From Plantago major (lineage: Eukaryota; Streptophyta; Magnoliopsida; Lamiales; Plantaginaceae), in the NCBI GenBank assembly GCA_026545765.1, contig CM048844.1:1116001-1180000 (forward strand): a stretch of DNA of 64,000 nt, read 5' to 3'. Numbering within the stretch: position 1 is the first letter of the stretch; each line of letters starts with the position of its first letter. Made by a program: the position numbers and the translations under genes. Below, in pieces: positions 11,438-23,757 of this stretch. Below the pieces are notes generated by a model. That model saw nothing but the letters and a program-made list of their open reading frames with translations, was not told where the DNA came from and ran no database searches.

Positions 11438-12094
11438 GATCAAAGCTCGATTTAGAAACGTATTTCCGGGACCTCAAATCTTCAATAAAACTCAAAGGGG
11501 GTAGTACACGATTTTTTGTGAAACATTCGATGGAGTTAGTTTGTATCAAATTTTATTCACATGTCATGGTTTGTGATATAAAACCTATTCTATGCATATA
11601 TTGAACTATCTTTGTTGATCAAAGCTCGATTTAGAAACGTATTTCCGGGACCTCTAGTCTTAATAAAACTCAAAGGGGGTAGAGCACAATTTTTTGTCAA
11701 ACATTCGATGGAGTTAGTTTGTGTCAAATTTTATTCACATGACATGGTTTGTGGTATAAAACCTTTTTTCCGCATATATTGAACTATTTTGGTTGATCAA
11801 AGCTCGATTTAGAAAACGTATTTCCGAGACCTCTAATCTTCAATTAAACTCAAAGGGGGTACCGTACACGATTTTTTGTGAAACACTCGAGAGATAATTC
11901 GTGCCAAATTTTATTCACATGACACGGTTTGTGGTATAAAACCTATTATACGCACATATTGAACTTTACTGGTTGATCAAAGCTCGATTTAGAAACGTAT
12001 TTTCGGGACCTCAAGTCTTCAATAAAACTAAAAGGGGGTATACACAATTTTTTGTGAAAAACTTGATGGAGTTAGTTTGTGTCAAATTTTATTA

Positions 12095-13008
12095 GGGATA
12101 ATTACATAGGATACCCACGTAGAACGACGTTTCTCGTATTCGTACTACTTAGTCGAACAATTACAATCTAGTCCAAATCCGCTGCCAGCTTAATTTGGTT
12201 GTTTCATTTGAAACAACCAAACATGGCCTTATGGAATTTTAAATTAAAAAAAAAATCATCTTCTTCTTCCTTCATCTTCTCCAACATTCCAACATACTTC
12301 TTCCATCTTCTTCTTCCCCCATCTTCTCCAACATACTTCTTCCTCCATCTTCTCTTCTTCTTATCCAGTAAATTTCTTCCTCTTTCTTATTCTTTCTCCT
12401 TCCAATTTGCAGCTCCAAATCGGAGCTGCTACAGTAGTTCGGAACTGTACAGTTCGGAGCTGCTGTACAGCTCCAATCGCAGAGCTGTATTGCAGCTCCA
12501 TCCGATTTCAGAGCTGTAGCAGCTCCGATTTGGAGCTGTTGTAGCTCCAAATCGGAGCTGCTACAGCTCCGATGGGAGCTGGATAGCAGCTCCGATTTGG
12601 AGCTGTAACAGCTCCAAATCGGAGTTGTTACATCTCCGATTTCGATTAACTGTTACGAACTTTCGATTGTGTTTTCGGATTGAAGTTGGGGATAATTTAC
12701 AAATTGAAATAGAAGTTTGAGGGCTTATTTGAGCTTCTTTGAAATCTTATGGTGACAAATATAAAAAATTAGATATTCAGGACTTAAATTATAATTTGTC
12801 AAAATGGGTTATTGTTTGGTAACTTGCAAAATTCAATAATCTGAGAACGGCAAAATTGACTTTTCCAGATTTTAGTTCGCCAAAAGTCAAATTCGTGGGC
12901 TAAAGTGTAATTGTTTTACATCTAATTGTACCTAATCATAATAGTTCGACTAAGTGATACTAATCTGTAATTACGACATCTAAATGGGGGTCTGAATGTA
13001 ATTTCCCC
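12095..13008. mobile_element. Mutator-like non-autonomous element (MULE-MITE)
   Basis: The 914-bp insertion in the satellite is flanked by a perfect 9-bp duplication ATTTTATTA at 12086-12094 and 13009-13017. Its ends are imperfect inverted repeats: GGGATAATTACATAGG on the left and GGGGAAATTACATTC in reverse on the right. A 9-bp duplication is characteristic of Mutator-superfamily insertions. No MURA-type transposase is present. The interior has a TTC-rich stretch (12258-12400) and a dense cluster of AGCTCC/GGAGCT palindromic units (12410-12640). Confidence 0.88.
12410..12640. repeat. Cluster of AGCTCC...GGAGCT inverted units
   Basis: The core of the Mutator-like element alternates AGCTCCAAATCGGAGCTG, CTACAGCTCCGAT and close variants in both orientations, at least ten times. 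Adjacent units are complementary, so several hairpins are possible. The two long opposing open frames here are artefacts of the palindromic composition. Confidence 0.8.
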
Positions 13009-14228
13009 ATTTTATTAGCATGACATGGTTTGTGGTATAAAACCTATTCTACGAACATATTGAACTATATTGGTTGATAAAAGATCGATTTAGAAACATA
13101 TTTCCGAGACCTCTAGTCTTCAATAAAACTCAAAGGGGTAGTACACGATTTTTTGTGAAACACTCGATGGAGTTAGTCTGTGTCAAATTTTATTCACATG
13201 AAATGGTTTGTGGTATAAAACCTATTCTACGCATATATTGAACTATTTTGGTTGATTAAAGCTCGATTTAGAAACGTATTTCCAAGACCCCAAGTCTTCA
13301 ATAAAACTCAAAGGGGGGGGGGGGGGGGGGGGTAGTACACGATTTTTTGTGAAACACTCGATGGAGTTAGTTTGTGTCAAATTTTATTCACATGACACGT
13401 TTTGTGGTATAAAACCTATTCTACGCACATATCGAACTACATTGGTTGACCAAAGCTCGATTTAGAAACGTATTTCCGAGACCTCAAGTTTTCAATAAAA
13501 CTCAAAGGGGGTAGTACACAATTTTTTGTGAAACACTCGATGGAGTTAGTTTGTGTCAAATTTTATTCACATGACACGGTTTATGGTATAAACCTATTCT
13601 ACGTACATATTGAACTATTTTGGTTGCTCAAAGCTCGATTTAGAAACGTATTTCCGAGACCTCAAGTCTTGAAATGGAGTTAGTTTGTGTCAAGTTTTAT
13701 TCACGTGACACGGTTTGTGGTATAAAACCTATTCTACGTACATATTGAACTATACTGGTTGATCAAAGCTCGATTTAGAAACGTATTTCCAGGACCTCAA
13801 GTATTCAATAAAACTCAAAGGGGTAGTACACGATTTTTTGTGAAACACTCGATGGAGTTAGTTTGTGTCAAATTTTATTCACATGACACGGTTTGTGGTA
13901 TAAAACCTATTCTACGCACATATTGAACTATATTGGTTGATCAAAGCTCGATTTAGAAACGTATTTCCGGGACCTCAAGTCTTCAATAAACTCAAAGGGG
14001 GGTAGTACACGATTTTTTGTGAAACACTCGATGGAGTTAGTTTGTGTCAAATTTTATTCACATGACATGGTTTGTGGTATAAAACCTATTCTATGCATAT
14101 ATTGAACTATTTTGGTTGATCAAAGCTCGATTTAGAAATGTATTTCCGAGACCTCTAGTCTTCAATAAAACTCAAAGGGGTTAGGTTAGTACACGATTTT
14201 TTGTGAAATACTCGATAGAGTTAGTTTG

Positions 14229-16081
14229 TGTAACACCCGGTTTTTATTTACCCGATTTAAGACGAAAGAAAATGGTTTTAGACAATTTGGGCTAAGTTTA
14301 GAAGGAATTAATTAAAAGGCCCAACTCTTCTTTGAACCCGGCCCGTTATTTTCCTAAACCTACTTTTAAAAGAAAAACCCTCAGCTGAATGATTCATGTT
14401 TTTACAAGACGAAGACGTCAAGAAAGAAACAAAAAAAGTTCAATTTTCGCGCGTAGTTTTCTGGTCAGCGCAACCTTTTTCTAAAATCAATTTCCGGTTC
14501 GTTAACCATCGGATGTAGCTGAAATTTGAAGATAAGACTTCTAATAGATCTTTCTAAACATTAACCGGACGGATCGACGTTTTGATATTTGAGTCATCCG
14601 TAATTTTATGTAGAACAGAAGCCCTTCTATTCTTCGGTTACCAGCCTACGTCTCCGTCAACCTAAGGCAAGTGAAGTTTTAGAAAAAGTTATTTGTTTAT
14701 GCAAGATTACATGTTTTGATTGATCGTATCATCTATGCTATGAATTTATTTTGTGTTAAGCCATGGAACTGTTGCTAAATTGTGATTTGTCGCTGAACTT
14801 GTCATTCAATCATGATTATCGATCGAGATCACCGTGTAGCTAACTTATTTGTGTATGTACGCAGCTTACTTGCATTATTGAGCTCATGTCCTTTGATACT
14901 ATATTGTGTTTCAATAACTAGGTACTTGTTAATTAATTATGCTTAATCATAATTAAGCATTATGTTACAGAGATAGATGACTACTTTTGTCCGTTAGTGT
15001 GTACCCATTCTATGTGTGTGAAATTCATATACATCAACTTAGAAATTAGTACTTTTATGTTGATTGACTAAGTACTGTTGTATGTATGTTTCCTGTTTCT
15101 CTATGCTTTTTATGTAAATGAGTCTTACTTGTTGTAGCTATTGATTATCGAACATAAGAATTATTCTAACCTTAGAACTTTTAAATGTAAAGTTAACTGT
15201 AGCAACCACGTTTGCTTAAAAGATTGGAATAACTTCACAAGCTTCCTGGCTTGTTTTTAGTATTTTCCTAATTATTAAAGAATAATGCAAGACACTTTCT
15301 CAAAAGTTAACTGGATGAATGATTGAAAATAAAGAACGAATAAAGAAGGATGGCTAGGTGTCTCTGTTGGATATACACCTCTAATGATTGAGCTGCGGCG
15401 TATAACGTATGTTGCTACGGTGAGCATACACATGTGAGCTGAGGCGAAAGCCGATGCGTATTACGTATACTGCTACGGTGAGTATACACAAGAGAGCCAA
15501 TGCGTATAACGTATGTTGCTACGGTGAGCATACACGTATATCCAATATGAGGCGAAGCTTACTTAGACACCTTAATCAAGAATGAAGTATAAAGTGATTC
15601 TAGCTAAAGTCAAGAAAAGAGCTTGAATCAAAAGAATGTCTAAAATGATTCTAGATAAAGCCAAGAAAAGAGCTTGAATCAAAAGAACGCTTCTAATGAA
15701 TGGCAAGGAATGAATACTCAAGTCCAATGTTTAATGTCACGATTTGAAGTAAAGAATAAAGAAGACAACTTCCAATGAATGAACAAAGAATCGACGATGG
15801 ATATTATCGATGTATAATGTTGTGATTGCATCTTATATATGATGTATGTTTTGATCATTTTATATTAATGTTTATTATGAATATGCACAATGTGATTTCT
15901 AGGGAACGAATGTGCTATGTGTTTAGTATGGCTTGCCTGTGAGTACAAGTAGGTACTCACCCTTGCCCCCTTTGAGCCTCAGGTAATGCAAGAGCTGGAG
16001 TGGATGGGGACCGAGCTTGATGTTGATTCAGTACATCCATGTCAAGTTTAAGATATTGTTTTAGATTTCAAGATTTAAACT
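14229..16081. mobile_element. LTR-like fragment, probably Gypsy
   Basis: The segment starts TGTAACACCCGG, a common start for plant Gypsy LTRs, directly abutting the satellite. Near its right end it has GGTACTCACCCTTGCCCCCT, a word I associate with chromovirus-type LTRs. No internal coding domain follows because the Copia fossil begins at 16082. It is best read as a solo or partial LTR, incomplete. Within it lie three copies of a unit around GTATGTTGCTACGGTGAGCA at 15398, 15456 and 15502, and two copies of a 51-bp unit at 15596 and 15647. Confidence 0.5.
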
Positions 16082-17685
16082 TGTTGGTCCAGATAACGGC
16101 AAAGTAAAAGACTAGGGGGGGGGGGGGTGAATAGTCTTTTAAAACTTTTGTCGATAAACACAGTTTCTCAGATATCTGATACTTAAATTCAGAGTGCGGA
16201 ATACTTTAAGATAGATGAGTGCAGAAACAATAAGTGTGTGTGTGTGCTTTGCTGAAATGTAAATACAGAAAGGTAAAATACACATCAAGTATAGTGGTAT
16301 CTGGAGGTGGCGTAATCCTCCAACTAATCCACTTCGGTCTTTTCTGAGACCTAGAATTCACTTGAGCAGATAATTGCGTTCACCTTACAATAATCCTATT
16401 CTAAGATTCCTAAACAAATGGTTCCCAACCAAATGTTCCCCCTGAGTTATTCCCCGGCTTTCTCAGCCAAGTACTTCAAGAACCTTTCGAAATGTTCCTT
16501 AGCTTCCCAAGCTAAGTACTTCCTGTGCTCAGTAACCTTGGAGTTATTCCTTAGTTTCCCAAACTAAGTACTTCTTGTACTCCACGCCAGTTATGGTGTT
16601 GGTTTTTGGTTTGTTTGTCAGGTGAGCTTCTTTATTAACTTATTCAGTTAATCAGATAGTTATGTGAATCAAGTATACTTAATACACTTTGCAATGTATG
16701 GTATCTTGTTCGTTACTGACCCAAGTCTATGATAATTGTTCAAGAGAATGAATCTTAGATACTTGATCTTTTGATTCAACTCTTTCACAAATAGCAGTGC
16801 TTGTTTAGGATCAGGACACTTAGAACTTTAGTGCTACTTAAAATCACGAGCTTTGGTCGCAACAGAAAGCTTGAGGGTAAGTAGTATGCTTGAGAGAGTA
16901 TTCAATGTAAGTAAGGTCTAAGTTCTGTATGTGTGTTTTCTCAAGCAGTCTAAGTGTTGATATTTATAGATGAATTTGAGTGCCGTTTGAATAGTATCCG
17001 TTAGGCTTACATCAAATTCAAACTATCGATATCTGTGTATAGTACTATAGCATGTTTGTCTTCTTCTTCAGAAGCTACCGTTTTTTGTTCAGACATCTCT
17101 GTCCGTGCATTTAATGCATTGTACTATACTTTTGTCCTGTAGTGCCAACGGAACTATGCATTGTATCAGAAACCTTCATTATCAGATTTCTCTGAAGCTT
17201 TGTACGTCCTTTTCCTCAACTTCAGATACCACTTTATTGAAACAACTTTGTTGCAATATATGTTTCTTTTTAAGAAAAATAGTTTAAGTCCAAGGTATCT
17301 GAGTGCAGATATCTGTGGGCACTTTCCTTGTTTTCAAAAACCTTTTAGTTCTCAGATATCTCTTGAAACACTGTTTATTTAGAACCAATTGTGTCTTCGA
17401 GATATCTGGTCATAGGTATCTGGAAAACCACTTCAGTAATCTTGTGCAGTCTTCAAATCTTCAAAATTGTTGAACTTGTTCTGCTGGATGTCTTCTTCTT
17501 GGTCTTCTTCATAAAATAAAAATTACATTTTGAGACCTAACATCCTATACAAGATTAGCTATACTATCATACTTAGTGAGTTTCCTCTTTTACAATATTC
17601 AAGTGAACCAAGAGTACTAATCACCTTTCTGAGCTAAGATAAGTCATAAAGTTGCTGATCAAAATCTAAACAGATATGCCTAACA
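16082..17685 (-). mobile_element. 3' LTR of the Copia fossil
   Basis: On the minus strand the repeat runs from TGTTAGGCATATC (ends at 17685) to ATCTGGACCAACA (16082), with the usual TG...CA ends, about 1604 bp. A TATA-like TATAAATATC lies near 16970. It contains the CTATTCACC-plus-C-run block just before its end that is common in plant Copia LTRs. It is homologous to the solo LTR at 24184-25603 but in the opposite orientation. Confidence 0.8.
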
Positions 17686-18967
17686 AATTTCCCTCTTTTT
17701 GATCAGTCAACGATGACTATCTGACCTATTACAAATCTGGATGAGGAAACAATCCACCACTTAATAATTTCTTATGATATTTCAATTCATGAAATTAAGT
17801 GCAGAAAGTAAACATCAACCATATCACAAGGTGTGATCTTTGCTGACAAGTTATCTTTTATAGAATGATATCTGAGAGTAGGTTCATCAGATATGTTACA
17901 ATGAAAGTTTACAGATAACTTTAGTACATAATACAATTTAGCTCAGTCAACAAGATACAACAAAAATACATAGTAAATCAGGACAGCAGGAGTAACCAAG
18001 CTCCAAGTAAACATCCTAATAGACTAGTCTTCAAATCTTCAAGTCTTCAACACCAGTTCTATGGATCAATCTGCAAATTTCCTATCACCAAAACTTTTGA
18101 TGTCATCAGAATAGTCATAGAGAAGTGTTCTGACAATCATCTCTGTGTCTCTGGCAAAACCACAGACTTCCTTGTAGGTTTTGGTAGGATTTTTCTTGAC
18201 AAAGTGCTTGACCCACAGATACTTTCCCCATATCCAGGCATGCTCTATTCTGATATCTGATAACTTGAAGTATTCATAGATAATCTTCAGATATCTGATG
18301 TCACCCTTGTATTGATCTTCAGTTAAGTAGAAAGACTCATAGGGTTCCACAACAAGTCTTGCTCTTGTGCATGTTCTTGTGATGTTGAGAATTCTGTGCA
18401 CATCATCTGGCTTTCCAAAAGGACATTCATCAAAGAGGTCCTTCTTCATGGCTTCTATCCTCTTGATAACTTCAAAATCCAACCAAGTTTTAATATGATT
18501 GGTGTTGATCAAGATTGGCTTGTCTTTTCTCCATGTCATGAGTTGTTTATGGATTGGTTCTGGAAATCTTGAGTTTACCAGTAGATGCTTTAGTTCCAGA
18601 ATCCAATAGCCATTCTTCTGATTGATGCACCTATAGACTGAGGAATTGTTGTCATTCTTCACATACTCAATTTTGGCTTCTTCTGGCCTGAGTGGAAGTT
18701 GACCTTGTCTTTGTTCAGATCTTAGTCTGTTCCTTCTTTGTCTTGAATTCTCTTTTGGGGTATTGCTTGAAGAACCACCCTGGATAGACTTGGTATTTCT
18801 AGAGGGTGTTTTAGCTGCTAGAGGCTTTGCAGCTATGGGCTCAGTTAGGCTTTCAATTTTTCTTTCTCTGTGAAGAGGAGCTCCATCTTCATCAGTCTCT
18901 TCATCATCATCAAGATTGATTCTTGTGAGAATTTTACAGCCTTCTTCATTTCCCAGGGATTTGATTT

Positions 18968-19072
18968 GACCTTCTTCTTCTTCTTCTTCTTCTTCTTCTT
19001 CTTCTTCTTCTTCTTCTTCTTCTTCTTCTTCTTCTTCTTCAGAAGAAGAAGAAGAAGAAGAAGAAGAAGACT
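18968..19072. repeat. (CTT)n-(GAA)n perfect inverted microsatellite
   Basis: About 22 CTT repeats (18970-19036) are followed at once by about 10 GAA repeats (19040-19071), which can fold back into a hairpin. On the minus strand it encodes a Ser run followed by a Glu run within the coding block. Long open frames on the other strands here (poly-F, poly-K, poly-L) are artefacts. Confidence 0.9.
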
Positions 19073-21163
19073 CATCAATCCCTCTTACTTGTCTTCTCCT
19101 TGGAGCCTTGGTACTCCTTGGAGGATCTGTGCCATGGACCTTGTTACCATTGAAGTTTCTTCAGTTGGTTTCTGGGAAGTAGCTACTATTTGCAAAGCAG
19201 CTTGGCTTGAGGAGGGCTCATTGATTCTGAGTGGTGGCTGGGAAGTTTTCTTGTTTCTTCTTCCTCTTTGAGCAGCACCAGCTCCAGATTTCGTCTTATT
19301 TCCTTCTCCTTCTTCCCATTCCCCCTGACTTTGAGGTCCAGATTTGTACAATCCTTCCCCCTTAGTCATTGTTGGCTGACTAAGTCTCATAAAGGATTCT
19401 GAGAGAGACTCAAAATGTCCTTGTAAGTAGTTATAGGCAGTGACCAACTTCTGAAGTTTAGCTTTGAGCTCCTGATTTTGCTTGATAAGTCCATTTTCCT
19501 TATCAGTGAGCTCTGCCAATGGGCCGAGTATGGCATCTGCTTTTCCAGCAGTGTAACTTGCCTCTTGAAAAGCTTTTTCAGCTAATGACGCATCATCGTC
19601 CCTTATCATTCCCAGATCCTTCTGAGCAATGACCATGTTGGTTGTTCTCTGAGTGATGAGCTCAGTGAATTTCTTCATTTATGAGGGGACGGAGGCAATT
19701 ACTTCTTTGTTTTGGAAAGACAACTCCTTTTTAAGATTAGCCAAAACTTGGTATCTATTCATGTATTCATGGGAGTGGACATTTGGTAGTTTTTTGAAAA
19801 TTTCAGGATCAATTAGTTTCATTTTCAGATGAGAAACCGCTAAGTGTTCATTGCGGTGTTCTGCCAAAGTCTTGTCTTCTTCATCATCTGAGTAATCAGC
19901 CCAGTGATCTTCATCCTCATGGACATTTTCATCAATTCTGTCTAGTCCAGCAACCATCTCAGAGATAGGTTTCTTTCCTTTCTGTGAGGAGGATGGTACA
20001 TCTTTTGATGGTGATGCAGCCTCAGCGTCATGCTTTGCTTCAGATACTTCTTCAGTATCGAGTTCCTTAGTTATAGCATTCACAACATCCTGTAGCTCTT
20101 TTACCTCAGAGTAAGCTATCATTTATTGTAAGTATTGATCTTGTAGTTGATCAAGCTTATCTATGGATTTAACTAGCTCTTGTTCAAGTTTCAGATGGAG
20201 TTGTTGTTCTTCTTCCAACAATTGTTTGAGTTGAGCAGTTCTGGTTTGTGTATTTTGTATTTTCTGAGTGGTTTCCTCAGAATGCTCAACTACTTGTACA
20301 GTAGTGCCCTCTTGTTGTTGAGAAGATGGATGAGTAGATTTTTGAGGAGATGGGGGCGGAGATTTCTGTAATGTCCTCTCAGTGTGCTTTTCAGCAGCTA
20401 AGACATTATTTCCTTGTAAAATTACTCCGGTCCCTGGTGTAGGGGCATCATCGTCATCCTTTTTGTCATTATCATCCTTTTTGTGATGGTAAGAGGGAGG
20501 TTCATCAAAGTCATTCTCGTCTATTTCTTCCTCCTCCTCATCCTCAGATACAAGATTAATCACTCCAGGAATAGTGATTTTCTGCCCATTAACCTCTTCT
20601 TGTTCAGAAGGAATAAATTGTAGATTCTGAGGCAGAACTGGCTTGAATGCCATATGTAATCTTGTCTGACCATCAGCCTGATTGAAGGCTTGGATCAATT
20701 TGTGTGCCACTTCTTTGGAGAAATCCTTATGCAATAAAGTCGCAACTAGATATTGTTCCGTGGGGAACATTGCATGGATGTAGGTCTCCAAATCAAGAGC
20801 TCGTGCTCATCTTGTAGGTTGATTTGTGATTCTCAATATTTCAGAGAGATCAGAGCACCTTAACCTCTGCCATTTCTTGAAGCATTGAATGTGCTTTGGC
20901 AGGGTTTGAGCTTTGAAGAAGGGAAGTAGGTCCTTTTTCTCATCAGCAGGAACCTTCATGGCACTTGTTTGAGCCTGAAAGAAAGTGTTTTGAGTTAAAT
21001 TCAAAACCTGTGTAGATATCTGAGTACAAGTGTAGTTTGGTTGCTGAATGAGTAAATCAGGCTCAGAAACTTGTACTACTGAGACAAGAGGTGCCTCAGA
21101 TATCTTGTTGTGAGGTGGAGACTTGGAAGTCTGGTCCTCAACAACCTTTCTTTCTGCTTGAAC

Positions 21164-21833
21164 CTGAGATTAGAAACATAACACTTAGGAAATTTTATCA
21201 AGAAGAGTTTAAGTGACAAATCAGATATATGAGAGGTCAATTACCTCCGTTGGAGGCTCAGATACTTGTCTCTCAGAGACTTGTGCAGTCTCTGGAATCT
21301 GTTCTTGTGATGAAGGCGTTGATGCCTCATCTATTTCCATATGTTGTGAGGATTGAGTGGGCAACTCCCCAACAACCTGTTAAGTAGAATGTGTTAGTTT
21401 GAGAAAAATGATGAGAGATTTGTTCTTTGAAAAACATAGACATCTGAATGAAATACCTTCTCTGCAGAAGGTTCAGATATTTGTTCCTCAGAGACCTTGG
21501 AAGTCTCTGGATTCTTCTCTGAAGAGATAGACTTTTCAGTCTCTTCATTTTTCTTCTCAGTTGGAGCCTATTGGAAACAAACACCTTTTAGACAAGTGTA
21601 TCAACGAGTATCTGAAAAATTATATCTTAAGGAACTCTCTATTACCTGTAGCACATGCTTAGATTCCTTAAGTTGTGAGGGTGTGGAAGCGTCTTTTTCA
21701 GTTACTGAGGCAAGCTTCCCAGCTTTCTCCTGTTCTTGTGTTTCTAATTCAGCCTGTAACAAAGAAATTTTATTAACTCACAAGATTAATAAACATAGAT
21801 TATCACAAGTAGAGAGTTAAACCATTCAGCTAC
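21164..21833 (-). repeat. Tandem coding modules separated by GT-AG intron-like gaps
   Basis: Four short non-coding gaps of 78-81 bp lie at 21164-21244, 21377-21456, 21568-21645 and 21754-21833. Each has GT at its minus-strand 5' border and AG at its 3' border, and each is AT/T-rich before the AG. They alternate with open segments of 132, 111 and 108 bp that all keep the same phase. Open segments share ETSKV/ETAQVSE and QVSEP-type words, so the array looks like repeated duplication of one open-segment-plus-gap unit of about 190-210 bp. Confidence 0.75.
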
Positions 21834-23757
21834 CTGAACAGTGTCAGGCTGATTGGTCTCTGGAACTTGTGACCCTTCAATGTGTTGGTCTTGTTGTTCC
21901 AATTCAGCTTCTTTGTTTGAAGTTTCAGGTACTTCAGACCTTTCCTGAGTATGCAACTCAGTTGCCTTCCCTGTTTGATCATTCTGAGTAGATGTCTCAG
22001 TTTGATCCCTCTCAATGAGTTGGGGAACCTGCTCTTTTGCAGGATTTTCTTCAGCATATTGCATTGCTGGTAATTCGAAATGGAGTTCATTTACCATTTC
22101 ATCAACCACTTGAGGCTGTTGTGGTTGTGGTTGTGGTTGTTGTGGTTGTCTGGAAGAAGAAGAATGAACAGTTGAAGGCTCTTCCAGATTTTTAAGTGTA
22201 GTGTTTTCATCAGCATCTGCCAACACTAAATCACCACTCATCAGGGCTTCTTGAAGTTGTTCATACGAGACTTTCCCTGATGGCGTGTTTGCACCAACAA
22301 CCTTTGATATAGGTGCTTGTTCAGCACCCTGTGATGTAGGTTCTTCTTCAGATACCTTAACACCAGTTACTATTTCAGTAACCTTAGCCCTTTTTTTATT
22401 TTTCTAGGACTTGAGAGATGACTAGTTCATCGTCTTCATCGTCAGAGCTCTCATCAGCATTAGGAACTAATTGGTCCATAATTCCTGCGGTTTCTACAGA
22501 AAGGGCTTGGTATCTTTTACTACTATTGGCAGCATTTATAAGTTCATCAGCATGGCTTTCTGTAGTAGTCTTCACATTTCTGAAAGCACTTTCTCTTGCT
22601 GAGTCTACTTGTTCAGTAGTCGATACCTCTTTTGCAGCATTGATGAGATCATCTGTATTTATGAGTTCATCGGCAATGGCTGCAGGTATCTGGGAATCGA
22701 CAACCTCAATGGGTGTGCCTTCTGATTTGCCAGCAGACTTCTTTCTTGAAGTTCTGGGCTTCTTGGTCGCAACTTTTCCCTCAGATACCCCTCCAGTCTT
22801 TCGCTTCTTGGAACCTTTCTGAGATCCAGTAACCTTTTTCATCATGTCCGTATACTCATATTTGTAGAGTAGGTTACTGTTGGCTATGTCAGCCTTCTCT
22901 TTGAGCTCAATGCCAAGATTTTCCAGCAAGTAGCATATCTTTAGACCATAGCTTACTGTGGACTTTGGCTCAGCAAGTCCCTTAGCGATTTTAGGCTCAA
23001 AGCCTTGAATCTTCTTCACAAACTTCATAAAGGCGTACTTTCCCTAGTTAAAAGGGTTTTACAGCCTTTTGTCTTGTTGACTTAACAAGAACATCATTAT
23101 CCAGCGTTCTTGGCTTATCTGGTCAGCACCTCCTTGTAGACCATCAAAGCACATGTGAAGAATGCATGCCAACACATCCCAGTGAACCATCAGGTGTCTG
23201 GTTCTGATGTCAGCAAGCTTGAAATCAGTGGGTGTATCTGATTTTTCAAGATCACACACATCACTGTACAACTGTTTTACACCTTCAAGGAGATCGTCAT
23301 CCTTGGTGTTTATTTCAAAATCCTTTTCAAGATTTTGAAGATCAAACAACTTGCAAAAAGTTGTTAAGTCCAGAAGGATTTCCTTTCCTTGGACTGAAGT
23401 TTTTATAGACACTATTGCAGTGCCTTCAGAAACACAGGATATAATCCTGGAATTATTGTAGAATTATAACACATCTAGTGAATAAATTCCACTAGGAAGA
23501 GTATATAGAAAACCCTTGATTTGTGCCTTTTCAAGCATGTCAAGAATAAATTTCCTATCGGCTTGGTTTTCAACAGCAGTCGTGAGGTATTCCTCAATCA
23601 TGGCACCACCCCAAATCATCCTGTGATTTGAAGTCCAATGATCGGGATTGAAGTCTCCTACCAATTGGTTGTTCACAATAACCAACTCTGGTGCTTGCTT
23701 TTCAGCGGTACCAGTAGAGGATTGGGATATCTGTGCAGATGAACGCTTAGGATCCAT

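Larger units (their letters stand above)
11435..14228 (+). repeat. Tandem satellite array, period about 179 bp
   Basis: Diverged units begin with GTTGATCAAAGCTCGATTTA or a variant at about 11435, 11614, 11792, 11972, 13073, 13251, 13444, 13623, 13758, 13936 and 14115. Spacing is 178-180 bp except where a G-run of about 20 lengthens one unit (13313-13332) and a deletion shortens another (13623-13758). The fourth unit is split by a Mutator-like element. The last is cut near 14228 by an LTR-like sequence. The period is in the range typical of plant centromeric or subtelomeric satellites, but the array is short. No coding content. Confidence 0.93.
18066..23757 (-). mobile_element. Env-position coding block of the Copia fossil
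   Basis: A series of minus-strand frames begins with MDPKRSSAQISQ (23757) and ends near 18066. I do not recognise a catalytic domain. Visible features: an N-terminal part with SNHRMIWGGAMIEEYL that resembles plant transposon-associated proteins; a basic stretch (KKRKTGG, KKPRTSRKK) near 22780; Gln/Pro-rich and Glu-rich low-complexity parts; and a poly-Ser/poly-Glu segment near 19000. Position downstream of Copia pol suggests the env-like or accessory ORF of a Sirevirus. Part of it (21164-21833) is organised as tandem modules with intron-like gaps. It is broken, with several breaks. A captured host gene is the alternative. Confidence 0.5.

Noticed and set aside
12199-12550. Two opposing frames of 92-106 codons
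   Set aside because: Generated by TTC-rich and AGCTCC palindromic sequence in a Mutator-like element.
13313-13332. G-run as a quadruplex or regulatory element
   Set aside because: A homopolymer expansion inside one satellite unit, possibly partly a sequencing error; no further support.
18870-19271. 133-codon frame with a long poly-Phe run
   Set aside because: Antisense reading of the CTT/GAA microsatellite.
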